This document shows, in pieces, positions 14,024 through 22,879 of a stretch of DNA of 64,000 nt; the first letter of the stretch is position 1; the number at the start of each line of letters is the position of its first letter. Source of the stretch: Cognatundibacterium rivi. GTDB lineage: Bacteria > Pseudomonadota > Gammaproteobacteria > Burkholderiales > Burkholderiaceae_D. Below the pieces are notes generated by a model that was not told the DNA's origin, did no database searches, and saw only the letters and a list, made by a program, of their open reading frames with translations. The translations under genes were made by a program, and so were the position numbers. The stretch is from assembly GCF_018139565.1 (NCBI RefSeq), contig NZ_JAGSPK010000001.1:62001-126000 (forward strand), written 5' to 3'.

Positions 14024-15886
14024 ATGAGTCAAACAACCGCCAACGACATCGCGGCAACCGGCGCAACAATTAATGCGCCCGCTTATGTCAAACATCCTAA
14101 GCTGATCAGCTGGATCGCTGATATTGCTGCGCTGACGAAGCCAGACAATATCGTCTGGTGCGATGGTTCACAGGAAGAATATGATCGCCTGTGCGCACAA
14201 ATGGTCGCTTCCGGCACCATGAAAAAGCTGAATGAAGCAAAACGCCCGAACAGTTATCTGGCGTGTTCTGATCCTACCGATGTGGCGCGCGTCGAAGACC
14301 GCACTTTCATCTGTTCTGAGAAAAAAGAAGACGCAGGCCCGACCAATAACTGGATGGCACCGGCAGAAATGCGCGCGACGCTGAACCCGCTGTTTGATGG
14401 CTGCATGAAAGGCCGCACGATGTATGTGGTGCCTTTCTCTATGGGCCCGCTGGGTTCACCGATTGCGCATATCGGCGTTGAATTGTCTGATTCGCCATAT
14501 GTGGCGGTGAACATGCGCATCATGACGCGTATGGGCAAAGCGGTGTATGACGTGCTGGGTAGCGATGGTGATTTCGTTCCTTGCGTGCATACGGTCGGTG
14601 CACCGCTGGCCGCTGGTCAGCAAGACGTGGCATGGCCATGCAATGCGACTAAATACATCGTGCATTACCCTGAAAGCCGCGAAATCTGGTCGTTTGGTTC
14701 TGGTTACGGTGGCAATGCGCTGCTGGGTAAAAAATGCTTTGCGCTGCGTATCGCGTCCACGATGGGTCGTGATCAGGGCTGGCTGGCAGAACACATGCTG
14801 ATTCTGGGCGTGGAATCACCGGAAGGTAAAAAACATTACGTTGCAGCGGCGTTCCCATCGGCTTGCGGCAAAACCAACTTTGCGATGCTGATTCCAGCAA
14901 TCAAAGGCTGGAAAGTGACGACGATCGGCGACGATATTGCGTGGATCAAGCCAGGTAAAGATGGCCGCTTGTATGCGATCAACCCGGAAGCAGGTTATTT
15001 CGGCGTGGCACCGGGCACCAACACGGCAACGAATTCAAATTGCATGGCATCGCTGACAGCCAACACGATTTTCACTAACGTCGCACTGACTGACGACGGC
15101 GATGTCTGGTGGGAAGGCATGACGAAAGAAGCGCCAGCGCATCTGATCGACTGGCAAGGTAAAGACTGGACGCCAGCCATCGGCAAAGAAACTGGCCGTA
15201 AAGCAGCCCATCCAAATGCGCGCTTCACCGTCGCTGCAACACAAAACCCTGTGATCGATGCCGCATGGGATGATCCTGCTGGTGTGCCGATTTCTGCGTT
15301 CATCTTTGGTGGCCGTCGTTCAACGACAGTACCGCTGGTAACGGAAGCGCGTAACTGGATCGAAGGTGTTTACATGGCGGCCACCATGGGCTCTGAAACC
15401 ACTGCGGCAGCGGCTGGTCAGCAAGGCGTGGTACGTCGTGATCCGTTCGCGATGTTGCCATTCATGGGTTACAACATGAGCGACTATTTCCAGCACTGGC
15501 TGGATATGGGTAAGAAAATCGACGCGATCGGCGCGACTTTGCCTTCGATTTACTGCGTGAACTGGTTCCGTACGGATGAAAACGGCAAGTTCGTCTGGCC
15601 AGGTTTCGGCGACAATATGCGCGTGCTGAAATGGATGCTGGAACGTATCGAAGGCAAAGCGAACGGCATCGAAAACGTGTTTGGTGTGACGCCAACGTTT
15701 GATGATCTGAGCTGGGATGGTCTGGAATTCACTGAAGAACAATTCCACACGATCACATCGATAGACGTTGCAGCCTGGGAAGAAGAGCTGGTCTTACATA
15801 CCGAGTTGTTTGAAAAACTGGCCTACCGTTTGCCAGCAGAACTGGAAGCTACCCGCGTGGCCTTGAAAAACCGCCTGAGCATGTAA
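14024..15886 (+). CDS. pckG: Phosphoenolpyruvate carboxykinase (GTP)
   Basis: A 620-residue GTP-type PEPCK that converts oxaloacetate plus GTP to PEP, CO2 and GDP, the entry step of gluconeogenesis from organic acids. Family motifs in order: '[19 protein letters not shown]' (about 225), the kinase-1 loop '[13 protein letters not shown]' (about 280), '[11 protein letters not shown]' with Asp metal ligand (about 305), and '[14 protein letters not shown]' (about 428). Length matches bacterial GTP-type enzymes (600-620). The start follows GGAG by a good distance and encodes '[13 protein letters not shown]'. It stands alone with its own terminator. The ATP-type enzyme (PckA) is unrelated in sequence, so the nucleotide assignment is firm. 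Confidence 0.97.
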   Translation: MSQTTANDIAATGATINAPAYVKHPKLISWIADIAALTKPDNIVWCDGSQEEYDRLCAQMVASGTMKKLNEAKRPNSYLACSDPTDVARVEDRTFICSEKKEDAGPTNNWMAPAEMRATLNPLFDGCMKGRTMYVVPFSMGPLGSPIAHIGVELSDSPYVAVNMRIMTRMGKAVYDVLGSDGDFVPCVHTVGAPLAAGQQDVAWPCNATKYIVHYPESREIWSFGSGYGGNALLGKKCFALRIASTMGRDQGWLAEHMLILGVESPEGKKHYVAAAFPSACGKTNFAMLIPAIKGWKVTTIGDDIAWIKPGKDGRLYAINPEAGYFGVAPGTNTATNSNCMASLTANTIFTNVALTDDGDVWWEGMTKEAPAHLIDWQGKDWTPAIGKETGRKAAHPNARFTVAATQNPVIDAAWDDPAGVPISAFIFGGRRSTTVPLVTEARNWIEGVYMAATMGSETTAAAAGQQGVVRRDPFAMLPFMGYNMSDYFQHWLDMGKKIDAIGATLPSIYCVNWFRTDENGKFVWPGFGDNMRVLKWMLERIEGKANGIENVFGVTPTFDDLSWDGLEFTEEQFHTITSIDVAAWEEELVLHTELFEKLAYRLPAELEATRVALKNRLSM

Positions 15887-15915
15887 GTTTCTCAGTGTAA
15901 TAATCAGCTTGTTAT

Positions 15916-15943
15916 AAAAGCGCGACGTTGTCGCGCTTTTTTT
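15916..15943 (+). terminator. Rho-independent terminator of pckG
   Basis: AAAAGCGCGAC (15916-15926), loop GTT, GTCGCGCTTTT (15930-15940) and a continuing T-run, 30 bp after the pckG stop codon. Confidence 0.9.
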
Positions 15944-16064
15944 ATATCGATGCAAATCAGGCTGTGAGCAGTGTTTATCGGTTCTGATCTGACCAGCGCA
16001 GCGTAGCGAATATAGTTGACGCTAACACTGACACTAACGCTGAAGTCGATGGCAGCGAAGCACG

Positions 16065-16096
16065 TAAAAAAAGCCGCTACGAATAGCGGCTTTTTT
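16065..16096. terminator. Bidirectional terminator
   Basis: AAGCCGCTA (16071-16079), loop CGAA, TAGCGGCTT (16084-16092), with an A-run before and a T-run after. It mainly serves the minus-strand DUF2798 gene ending at 16126. Confidence 0.85.
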
Positions 16097-16125
16097 CAGA
16101 CAAAATCGGTTTGGTCAACGTGCGA

Positions 16126-16518
16126 TTAACGTACAATTTTCGGCAGTTGTGGTGCTTTGACTGTTAAGCCATTCTGCACGGTGACTTCATCAGACACTTG
16201 CTGTATCGCTGCAATACTGATGCCCTGTGTGCGACGTTTCAACACCGCTGGTTTGCTCAGGCTGCGTGAGATTTTCTGAATCACAGGCAAGGCCATGTAA
16301 GCCAGTGGAAAAGCGATAGGCCAGGTTGTCAGCCATGCTTCCATCCACGATGCGAAAAAGTCGCTGGTCAGACCAACCCACAACAGACGCAAAACGGCGG
16401 TGACGATCAAAGTCAGCAAACCTGTCATCAGCAGACTTGGCAGCATGGATGCCAGACTTCTGGAACCAGCGACTTCACGCGGTGTTGTACGCTGGTAAGC
16501 TGGGGTATAGGCAGACAT
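16126..16518 (-). CDS. DUF2798 membrane protein
   Basis: About 130 residues with two membrane helices, 'LLMTGLLTLIVTAVLRLLWV' and 'AWLTTWPIAFPLAYMALPVI', carrying the DUF2798 pattern (short helix hairpin with a W-x-x-x-W-P-x-A-F-P motif and a P-x-x-x-K ending). The function of the family is unknown. The ATG at 16518 (MSAYTPAYQ) is preferred; an in-frame ATG at 16551 would add 11 residues and leave only 14 bp after the upstream gene. After the hairpin there is an extra basic and polar tail of about 45 residues. Co-transcribed with the small membrane protein upstream and divergent from a LysR regulator that may control both. Confidence 0.75.
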   Translation of the reverse strand: MSAYTPAYQRTTPREVAGSRSLASMLPSLLMTGLLTLIVTAVLRLLWVGLTSDFFASWMEAWLTTWPIAFPLAYMALPVIQKISRSLSKPAVLKRRTQGISIAAIQQVSDEVTVQNGLTVKAPQLPKIVR

Positions 16519-16565
16519 GGTTAACTCGCTGTACACTGGGCTATGTTGCATTGCAAAATTGTTGA

Positions 16566-16883
16566 TTAACCGCGAGCCGCAAGTGCGCGCAGCTCAGCGG
16601 CCATGTTTGGCGAAGTGCTGTCGAGCTCGTTGGCGATATTGCGAACCGCCAGCATGCTGCGCAAATTGCGCATGGCAGATTTTTCTTCGCGTGTTTTGTT
16701 TGGGAATACAGCGAGCTTCAATGCGCGCAACATGCCTGTAATCAATGGCTTAAAGACCAATAACATTGTGGTCAGAATGCTCAGGCCGATCAAAGGACGG
16801 GCAGCAGCAACCAAAGCGCTGATGGCAACTTCGGCAACAGGGAGTGCGCTGGTGGCAGGGAAAGCGATATTGAGGAAAGTCAT
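16566..16883 (-). CDS. Small membrane-associated hypothetical protein, 105 aa
   Basis: The N-terminal half has two hydrophobic stretches (ALPVAEVAISALVAAARPLI and LSILTTMLLVFKPLITGML), and the C-terminal half is charged and helical: 'FPNKTREEKSAMRNL', 'MLAVRNIANELDSTSPNMAA'. I do not recognise a family. It is first in a two-gene minus-strand unit with the DUF2798 gene and divergent from the LysR gene at 17023 across 139 bp. Local regulation by that LysR protein is the usual arrangement but not proven. Confidence 0.6.
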   Translation of the reverse strand: MTFLNIAFPATSALPVAEVAISALVAAARPLIGLSILTTMLLVFKPLITGMLRALKLAVFPNKTREEKSAMRNLRSMLAVRNIANELDSTSPNMAAELRALAARG

Positions 16884-16927
16884 GATGATCTCTACTTTTA
16901 TTTACATTTGGGAATAATCAGATCATA

Positions 16928-16938
16928 TTGCATCGCAA
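16928..16938. promoter_or_regulatory. Possible LysR operator
   Basis: TTGCATCGCAA is an 11-bp dyad in the AT-rich divergent region between the small membrane protein gene and the LysR gene. LysR regulators often bind T-Nx-A dyads in such positions; this one is short, so the call is weak. Confidence 0.35.
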
Positions 16939-17022
16939 CATATAATTCTAATTTCGATTTCCTATAATCAATATATTGTTTGTGAATAATTGCAGATAAC
17001 GATATTAACGGAGGCAAACAAC

Positions 17023-17991
17023 ATGAACTTTTTGACACTGGATCTGAATTTATTGCGGGTGTTTGATGCGGTAATGATTGAGCAAAACCTGACCCGCGCA
17101 GCGGATAAACTCGCAATGACCCAGCCCGCCGTGTCAAATGCATTGAAACGCCTGCGCCATTCGCTGAACGATGAATTATTGATACGCACTGCGTATGGTG
17201 TGAAGCCGACCCCGCGCGCTGAGGCATTGTGGCCCACCATACGGCAGGCCTTATCCAGCCTGGAATCCGCCATTGCGCCCGGCGCCTTTGATGTCTCGCA
17301 AGCGCAGCTGACGTTTCGCATGGCGATGGCAGATGCGACTGCAGCACTGTGGATGCCAACGCTGGTGCGCTCAATACAGAATGATGCGCCCGGTATTAAT
17401 GTACGCATGATGCCGCTGACTACGCGCGAACCCCGCCCGATGCTGCTGCATGGCGATATTGATATTGCGGTCGGTTTTTTCCCCGGTGTTGTCGCCCAGC
17501 TTTCCGGAAGCCAGACTGCTGGTAACAGCGCCATCCGCCATGAACGGCTGTATTCGGGTCACTATGTCTGCGTGATGCGGCAGAATCATCCACTGGCGGG
17601 AAAAACCCTGACGGTCGATGATTATTGCGGTGCCAATCACTTACTGGTAAGTTTCTCAGGGCGGGCACATGGGCTGATTGATGAAACTTTAAGCAAAATG
17701 GGGCGTGAACGACGCATATTGCTGACCATTAATCAGTTTTTTACAGCAGGCCGCGTGGTTGCGAATTCTGACTTGCTGACGGTCTTGCCAAGACACCTGA
17801 TTTCAGCCACCGGTATGACCGACGCGCTGATCTGGACAGAGTTGCCGTTTGAAACACCGGCGGTGCATATCGATATGCTGTGGCATGAACGCGATGCCCG
17901 CAATCCCGCGCATCAATGGCTGAGAAACAATCTGATCACGATGACGCACTCCAACCTGATTCCGGAATTGCAGCATGACAAACCGGAATAG
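17023..17991 (+). CDS. LysR family transcriptional regulator
   Basis: 322 residues, usual for the family. The N-terminal winged HTH reads 'LDLNLLRVFDAVMIEQNLTR' and 'AADKLAMTQPAVSNALKRLR', characteristic of the NodD/LeuO-like LysR branch ('DLNLLRVFDAL'). The rest is the two-lobed effector-binding domain ('FRMAMADATAALWMPTLV', 'GDIDIAVGFFPG'). The start is the ATG at 17023, which follows GGAGG; an upstream in-frame ATG at 16990 lacks such a site. It is divergent from the two small membrane protein genes, its likely targets. The effector is unknown. Confidence 0.9.
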   Translation: MNFLTLDLNLLRVFDAVMIEQNLTRAADKLAMTQPAVSNALKRLRHSLNDELLIRTAYGVKPTPRAEALWPTIRQALSSLESAIAPGAFDVSQAQLTFRMAMADATAALWMPTLVRSIQNDAPGINVRMMPLTTREPRPMLLHGDIDIAVGFFPGVVAQLSGSQTAGNSAIRHERLYSGHYVCVMRQNHPLAGKTLTVDDYCGANHLLVSFSGRAHGLIDETLSKMGRERRILLTINQFFTAGRVVANSDLLTVLPRHLISATGMTDALIWTELPFETPAVHIDMLWHERDARNPAHQWLRNNLITMTHSNLIPELQHDKPE

Positions 17992-18129
17992 CTGAAAAGT
18001 ATCTTATTGTTCTTTCTGATTGCTAAGCGGATTGAAACTTGTTAGGCTGCTTCATCTGTTTAACAGTTTTTTACATTCCGCGTTGATTTTTCGCTTCGTT
18101 TCCGTATAGCGACTTACCCGCCCAGAAAG

Positions 18130-20175
18130 ATGCATACAGCCCGCTATCGCCGATTTTTTATTTTCGCCTTGTTGCTGTTATCTTTTTTACTCAAAGGATT
18201 AACAGCGCAGGCGGCAGTGACTTTGCTCGAAAAAGGCGAACAGAAAATACCCCTGCATAATAATTTTCAATTATTTGAAGACACCACTGGCAAGCTTGAT
18301 ATTCAGGATATTCTGTCACCGGAAATCGCGCGCCAATTCAAACCGTTGTCAAAAAATCTGAGCGCAGGTTACTCCGAATCGGCATTCTGGCTACGTCTGG
18401 ATTTACAAAGAAGCAGCGCTGACAGTAATAAGATGTGGTTGCTGGAAATGATGCCCATCATGCTTGACGATATCCGCATGTATCGTCGTGGCAAAGACGG
18501 CAGTATGGAAATTCAACGGGCGGGCGATCACATTGCTTTCTCGCAGCAGCAAATCCGGCACCACTATCCTATTTTCAAACTTTATCTGCAGGATACAGAA
18601 ACAACGACGGTGTATTTACGGATACAAAGCACCAGCTCTGTTTTTTTCCGCGCAATATTGTGGACACCGAATAAATTCACAGAAACCTCTGACTACATCG
18701 CCAGCCTGATGGGTATTTATTACGGCGTGATGCTGGCCATGATTATCTACAACGCGATATTACTGATCACTTATCGCGATATTTCCATGTTCTATTACCT
18801 GCTGCTGTCATTCGGAACCTTGGCTGCCGGTATGAGTATCAACGGTCACATAGGCATGTTTATCGCCCCCGACTGGCCTTGGCTGGTCGACATCATGCCG
18901 GCACTGTTACCGCAATTAATTATTCTCGTCTCATCGTTATTTATCACCAGTTTTCTGCAGCTCAAAGAAACGATGCCATTTTTTTACAAGGCATTCAAAG
19001 TCATGCAGGTCATGGTGCTGATTTTTATTGCCCTTATTCTGGCCGGATACAACGCGACCATTGCAGAATTTGTGCAATTAGTCAGCTTGGTTCAGGTCAT
19101 CTGTTTCTTACCAATCTGCTTTTTGGCAGGTTTGCGTGGCTACCCACCAGGCTATATCGTTTGTGTTGCGTCTGTTTCCTGGGTTGTCAGTATTTTTCTC
19201 CTGCCTTTACGCAATCTCGGTATTCTGGAATCCAGCTGGATCACGGATTACGGTTTCCAGATCGGCTCTGCAATGGAAGCCATCTTGCTGGCATTAGCAC
19301 AGGCTTACAGAATCAGTCTGATTAAAAAAGAAAGCGTCGATATTCAGCGGCAGTTGCTGAAAATTTCGCAGCAGGCTGAATATGAGCTGGAAGCCAAAGT
19401 GCAGTTGCGAACCGCAGAACTCGATGATGCGGTTCAACGCATGAAACTGCTGGATAAAGAGAAAGACGACATACTCGGGATAGCGGCACATGATCTCAAA
19501 AACCCGCTGACCAGCATTATCGGCATGAGCGATCTGCTGCGTAAAATGCGCCATCAGATTTCCGAAGAACAGCAGCAGCAGTATCTTGAGCGTATCAGTA
19601 ACAGCGGTCAGCGGATGATGCATATCGTCACCAATCTGCTGGATGTGAATGCGCTGGAATCGGGGCACTTTCATCTGTCGGCACAAACCGTCGATTTCGG
19701 TCAATTGTTACGAGACATCATTCAGCAATACGAATCGGCTCTGAAAGCGAAAAATCTGCATACCGTTGTGGATATTGACAGCAGTGTTTTCGTTACCGCC
19801 GATCTGAATGCCTGTATCCGTATTTTTGATAACCTGCTATCAAACGCGATTAAATTTTCTACAGCAGAAAAAACAATCTGGCTCACAATCAGTCAGCACA
19901 ATGGCATGGGCCGGTTCGAAGTGCGCGATGAAGGGCCGGGTTTGTCCAGTGAAGATCAGCAACATTTGTTCACGAAGTTTTCAAAATTGTCGCCGACACC
20001 GACGGCTGGCGAACATTCCAGCGGGCTGGGTTTATCTATCGTTAAAAAACTCAGTGAAGCACAAGATGGCTGCGTCCGTTGCGTCAGTACACTGGGTGCT
20101 GGCACCAGTTTCATGGTGGAATTGCCGCTAGCGACGGTATCCCCGACACAGATGCAAGTTCTGACCGGCACTTGA
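18130..20175 (+). CDS. Sensor histidine kinase, 7TMR-DISM type
   Basis: A 681-residue inner-membrane sensor. A signal/anchor segment at residues 10-28 is followed by a periplasmic 7TMR-DISM extracellular domain (about 30-180, 'SAFWLRLDL', 'TVYLRIQSTSSVFFRAIL'), seven membrane helices (about 188-395), a coiled linker, a HisKA dimerisation domain with phospho-accepting His454 in 'AAHDLKNPLT', and a HATPase domain with N box 'RIFDNLLSNAIKFS', G1 'DEGPGLS', G2 'SSGLGLSIVKKL' and 'GAGTSFMVELP'. All catalytic boxes look intact. No response regulator is adjacent, so it is an orphan kinase. Related 7TMR-DISM proteins sense extracellular small molecules, possibly carbohydrates; the ligand here is unknown. 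Confidence 0.9.
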   Translation: MHTARYRRFFIFALLLLSFLLKGLTAQAAVTLLEKGEQKIPLHNNFQLFEDTTGKLDIQDILSPEIARQFKPLSKNLSAGYSESAFWLRLDLQRSSADSNKMWLLEMMPIMLDDIRMYRRGKDGSMEIQRAGDHIAFSQQQIRHHYPIFKLYLQDTETTTVYLRIQSTSSVFFRAILWTPNKFTETSDYIASLMGIYYGVMLAMIIYNAILLITYRDISMFYYLLLSFGTLAAGMSINGHIGMFIAPDWPWLVDIMPALLPQLIILVSSLFITSFLQLKETMPFFYKAFKVMQVMVLIFIALILAGYNATIAEFVQLVSLVQVICFLPICFLAGLRGYPPGYIVCVASVSWVVSIFLLPLRNLGILESSWITDYGFQIGSAMEAILLALAQAYRISLIKKESVDIQRQLLKISQQAEYELEAKVQLRTAELDDAVQRMKLLDKEKDDILGIAAHDLKNPLTSIIGMSDLLRKMRHQISEEQQQQYLERISNSGQRMMHIVTNLLDVNALESGHFHLSAQTVDFGQLLRDIIQQYESALKAKNLHTVVDIDSSVFVTADLNACIRIFDNLLSNAIKFSTAEKTIWLTISQHNGMGRFEVRDEGPGLSSEDQQHLFTKFSKLSPTPTAGEHSSGLGLSIVKKLSEAQDGCVRCVSTLGAGTSFMVELPLATVSPTQMQVLTGT

Positions 20176-20179
20176 ACCA

Positions 20180-20215
20180 GTGGATTAACTAATGGATTAG
20201 CTAGCGGATTAAATA
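20180..20215 (+). repeat. 12-bp tandem repeat, three copies
   Basis: GTGGATTAACTA, ATGGATTAGCTA and GCGGATTAAATA follow one another directly after the histidine kinase stop codon. The copies share GGATTA and the period of 12. Confidence 0.7.
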
Positions 20216-20293
20216 TGCGACTATCCGTGTAGCTGCATCTGTACTTGCAATTCGCCTTACAATCACGGCTGCTCGCCAATTTTCTATTTACTA

Positions 20294-20394
20294 AGGACTT
20301 ACACAAAATTGTCCCTGCAAGGCGCGGCGCCGAAGACAGTACTTTAGTACGGCCAGGTGCCACAACGCTGCAGGGGCGGTTTTGCGTAAGTCCT
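20294..20394. repeat. 101-bp imperfect inverted repeat upstream of riboflavin synthase
   Basis: Left arm AGGACTTAC-A-CAAAA (from 20294) matches the complement of the right arm, AGGACTTAC-G-CAAAA, and pairing continues through the CCCTGCA block on each side (20313-20319 and 20368-20374), about 26 bp per arm with four mismatches. The centre has GGCGCGGCGCC and GTAC-TTTA-GTAC. The termini resemble those of small non-autonomous mobile elements (MITEs). It is not an FMN riboswitch, because that class's conserved blocks are absent. Confidence 0.65.
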
Positions 20395-20416
20395 ATTACT
20401 TTCGATTGTTATCATC

Positions 20417-21121
20417 ATGTTTACAGGCATCGTACAAGGCATCGCCCGCATCGCAAGCATCAACGATAAACCGGGCTTGCGCACATTTCAGATTGAGTTT
20501 CCCGATGGCTTTGCAAACGCACTGGAAATCGGCGCCAGCGTTGCTGTTGATGGTGTTTGCCTGACCGTCACGCAATTGCATGGTGAGCGTGCCGCAGACT
20601 TCGATGTGATGCAGCAAAGTCTGGCAATCACCACTCTCGGCAGTTATGCCGAAAACAGCCGTGTCAACGTTGAACGTGCGGCCAAAGACGGTGCTGAAAT
20701 CGGCGGACATCCTTTATCCGGGCACGTTGATTTCACAGCGCACGTCGCCCAGATCCGTGAACTGGAAAATAACTATGTGATCCGTATCGCGGTTCCGCCA
20801 GTCTGGTTACGTTATATCTTCGCGAAAGGCTATATCGCCATCAATGGTGCCAGCCTGACGATTGCTGAAGTCAACCGCGATGAAGCCTGGTTTGAAGTGT
20901 GGCTGATCCCGGAAACATTACGCATGACGGTATTTGCAGAGAAAAAAGTGGGTGCTGCACTGAATATAGAAATTGAGCGCAGCACTCAGGTGATCGTCGA
21001 TACCGTACGCAATATGCTGAGTGAAACGCTGGGCCCTTTGCTGCCAGCGCTCGAATCACTGCTGCAACAACAAGGTGTCAGCAGCGCACATTTGTTGAAC
21101 AGTATCAAAGCAGAAAAATGA
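20417..21121 (+). CDS. ribE: Riboflavin synthase
   Basis: A 234-residue enzyme that dismutates two 6,7-dimethyl-8-ribityllumazine molecules to riboflavin and ribulose-derived pyrimidine, the last step of riboflavin synthesis. It shows the two-barrel repeat of the family: barrel 1 starts 'MFTGIVQGIARI' and has 'SVAVDGVCLTVT'; barrel 2 starts 'GGHPLSGHVDFTAHV' and has 'YIAINGASLTIAEV'. Catalytic Cys48 equivalent is in 'DGVCLTV'. A C-terminal tail of about 20 residues ('LLQQQGVSSAHLLNSI') is longer than the minimum. It is a single gene, not in a rib operon here, and preceded by the 101-bp inverted repeat; no FMN riboswitch is seen. Confidence 0.93.
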   Translation: MFTGIVQGIARIASINDKPGLRTFQIEFPDGFANALEIGASVAVDGVCLTVTQLHGERAADFDVMQQSLAITTLGSYAENSRVNVERAAKDGAEIGGHPLSGHVDFTAHVAQIRELENNYVIRIAVPPVWLRYIFAKGYIAINGASLTIAEVNRDEAWFEVWLIPETLRMTVFAEKKVGAALNIEIERSTQVIVDTVRNMLSETLGPLLPALESLLQQQGVSSAHLLNSIKAEK

Positions 21122-21128
21122 CACGCCA

Positions 21129-21166
21129 AACGCATTTCATCTGTGGCGGTGAAATGCGTTCTTTCC
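21129..21166 (+). terminator. Terminator-like hairpin after ribE
   Basis: AACGCATTTCA (21129-21139) pairs with TGAAATGCGTT (21150-21160), followed by a pyrimidine-rich CTTTCC. The T-run is short, so termination may be partial. Confidence 0.6.
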
Positions 21167-21259
21167 GTTCATGAGGAAGCTGTTGATGAAGCTGTTCTAC
21201 AGAAAATCCACCATCACACTAATTGCGGGAAAAGTAGAACAAACGCAGAGCAAACACGA

Positions 21260-22150
21260 CTATCCCTTTTTTTTCGGCGCTGCAGGCTTACTCAGCCATT
21301 GCACTGCAAGGATGCTGAACAGCACCATCAATAATCCGGCCAACGATAAGCCGCGTATTGTTTGTCCAAGAAAAATCCACCCCAGTAATACTGCAGTCAA
21401 AGGACTAAACAGTCCCAGCGAAGATATGGCCACTGCCGGTAAGCGCGCAACACCGCGGAACCACAGAACATACGCCAACAAAGCACCAATTACACACAGA
21501 TACGCATACCCGGCGATATTCACGGGCATCAGTACCGGTAATGGCGGATCAAACACACAGGCAAGTGGCAGCAAGATTAAGCCACCCAGAAGCAATTGCC
21601 ATCCGGTGAATGCCAGCACTGGCAAAGCAATGTTCCAGCGCCGCGATAAATAAGTTCCCACTGCCATACAGGCCGTACCTGACAGCGCAGCTGCAATGCC
21701 AACCGGATCCCAAACGGAGCCTGGCCCCAGTAATAATGCAGCCATGCCGAGAACGCCGGTGATCGCGGCGAAAATCACTGCTATCGCCGGTTTGCGCTGA
21801 TCAAACACCCATACCAGCACGATCATCAGCAATGGTTGCAAGGCACCGACAACAGCCGCTAAACCACCGGGTAAGCGATATGCAGCAACAAATAATAAAG
21901 CCTGGAAAAATCCTATATTCAGTGCGGCCAATATCAGTAATCTTGGCCACTCAGAAAATTGCGGAAGACGACGCGTCATCAGCAATAGCAAAATACCGGC
22001 GGGTAGCACCCGTATCAGCGCTGCGGTAAATGGGCGATCCGGTGGTAAAAATTGCGTAGTGATGATGTACGTACTGCCCCAGATCACCGGCGCGAGTGCA
22101 GTAATTAATATGTCGCTCCATGCGACAGCGTTCACGGAAAATTTTTTCAT
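21260..22150 (-). CDS. EamA/DMT family permease
   Basis: A 296-residue inner-membrane protein with ten predicted helices in two EamA repeats of the drug/metabolite transporter superfamily. The first repeat begins 'LITALAPVIWGSTYIITTQF' with the typical W-G-S motif; the second begins 'DPVGIAAALSGTACMAVGTY'. Members export amino acids, metabolites or drugs; the substrate cannot be told. It is divergent from a MarR regulator across 92 bp full of palindromes, a standard layout for a repressor controlling an efflux pump and itself. The protein ends in a basic 'KPAAPKKKG' tail. Confidence 0.88.
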   Translation of the reverse strand: MKKFSVNAVAWSDILITALAPVIWGSTYIITTQFLPPDRPFTAALIRVLPAGILLLLMTRRLPQFSEWPRLLILAALNIGFFQALLFVAAYRLPGGLAAVVGALQPLLMIVLVWVFDQRKPAIAVIFAAITGVLGMAALLLGPGSVWDPVGIAAALSGTACMAVGTYLSRRWNIALPVLAFTGWQLLLGGLILLPLACVFDPPLPVLMPVNIAGYAYLCVIGALLAYVLWFRGVARLPAVAISSLGLFSPLTAVLLGWIFLGQTIRGLSLAGLLMVLFSILAVQWLSKPAAPKKKG

Positions 22151-22227
22151 TATTTATCTTGAATTGAAGATAAATAATCTTATCATAAAGAAGATGATCA
22201 TAAGATATATAATCTTGATATCAAGAT
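22151..22227. promoter_or_regulatory. Three palindromic operators between the EamA and MarR genes
   Basis: TATTTATCTT-N6-AAGATAAATA (22151-22176), ATCTTAT ... ATAAGAT (22178-22205) and the perfect 16-mer ATCTTGATATCAAGAT (22212-22227) share the half-site ATCTT/AAGAT. They cover both divergent promoters and are the likely binding sites of the adjacent MarR protein. Confidence 0.7.
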
Positions 22228-22242
22228 AAAAGGAGAATATCA

Positions 22243-22755
22243 ATGAGCAGAATTCAGTCAGATGCTGTCGACATCCTATTAGAACAATGGCACCAGGAAA
22301 GACCCGATCTGGATGTCAGCCCAATGGCAATTATTGGCCGACTCGGACGTTGTACAGCGCTGCTACGACCGCAGCTGGACGCGACCTTTGCAGAATTTAA
22401 GCTCAGCGCCTGGGAGTTTGATGTGCTGGCGACACTGCGGCGTTCAGGTAAGCCATTTCGCCTGACGCCAACGGCCTTATTTTCCAGCATGATGATTACC
22501 TCCGGGACGATGACGCACCGCCTGCAAAGTCTGGAAAACCGTGCGCTGATCAAGCGTCTGCCAAACCCGGCCGATGCCCGCAGTATGCTGGTGCAATTAT
22601 CCGCCAGTGGCCTGAAGCTGATTGATCGCGCTGTCGCTGCGCATGTGGAAAATGAAAGACGGATACTGGCACCGCTGAAAGCGAGCAGTCAGGCGGCGCT
22701 GAACGCGCGTCTGACGGAATTACTTGCAGTGCTTGAAGAACTTAATCAGCAATAA
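22243..22755 (+). CDS. MarR family transcriptional regulator
   Basis: A 170-residue winged-helix regulator. The DNA-binding part reads 'LSAWEFDVLATLRRSGKPF', 'LTPTALFSSMMITSGTMTHR', 'LQSLENRALIKRLPNPADA' and 'RSMLVQLSASGLKLID', the MarR order of helix-turn-helix and D-x-R wing ('DARS'). Flanking helices form the dimer interface. A strong ribosome-binding site (AAGGAG) precedes the ATG. It is divergent from the EamA permease, and the palindromes between them suggest autoregulation and repression of the permease. The inducing ligand is unknown. Confidence 0.92.
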   Translation: MSRIQSDAVDILLEQWHQERPDLDVSPMAIIGRLGRCTALLRPQLDATFAEFKLSAWEFDVLATLRRSGKPFRLTPTALFSSMMITSGTMTHRLQSLENRALIKRLPNPADARSMLVQLSASGLKLIDRAVAAHVENERRILAPLKASSQAALNARLTELLAVLEELNQQ

Positions 22756-22770
22756 CAACCCAGCATGAAA

Positions 22771-22805
22771 ATTGGCCACCTGATGCAGGTGGCCAATATT
22801 TTTTA
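22771..22805 (+). terminator. Rho-independent terminator of the marR-type gene
   Basis: A perfect 12-bp stem, ATTGGCCACCTG (22771-22782) with CAGGTGGCCAAT (22786-22797), a 3-nt loop, and a T-run. Confidence 0.92.
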
Positions 22806-22879
22806 CAGCGTTTGTATGTAGCGGGTGTTACTACCGTTGTGACCTCATTACCGGCGTAATACCGGCAACAGCAAGCCAC

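Noticed and set aside
13815..14027. Plus-strand frame before pckG
   Set aside because: No ribosome-binding site, no family character, overlaps the pckG start; probably leader sequence.
18042..18048. GTTAGGC, an attC-like core upstream of the histidine kinase gene
   Set aside because: No partner core or inner symmetry nearby and no cassette-like gene ends there; a 7-mer of this kind is expected by chance.
20216..20416. FMN riboswitch before riboflavin synthase
   Set aside because: The conserved AGGGCGGGGTGAAA-type blocks are absent; only the inverted repeat is present.
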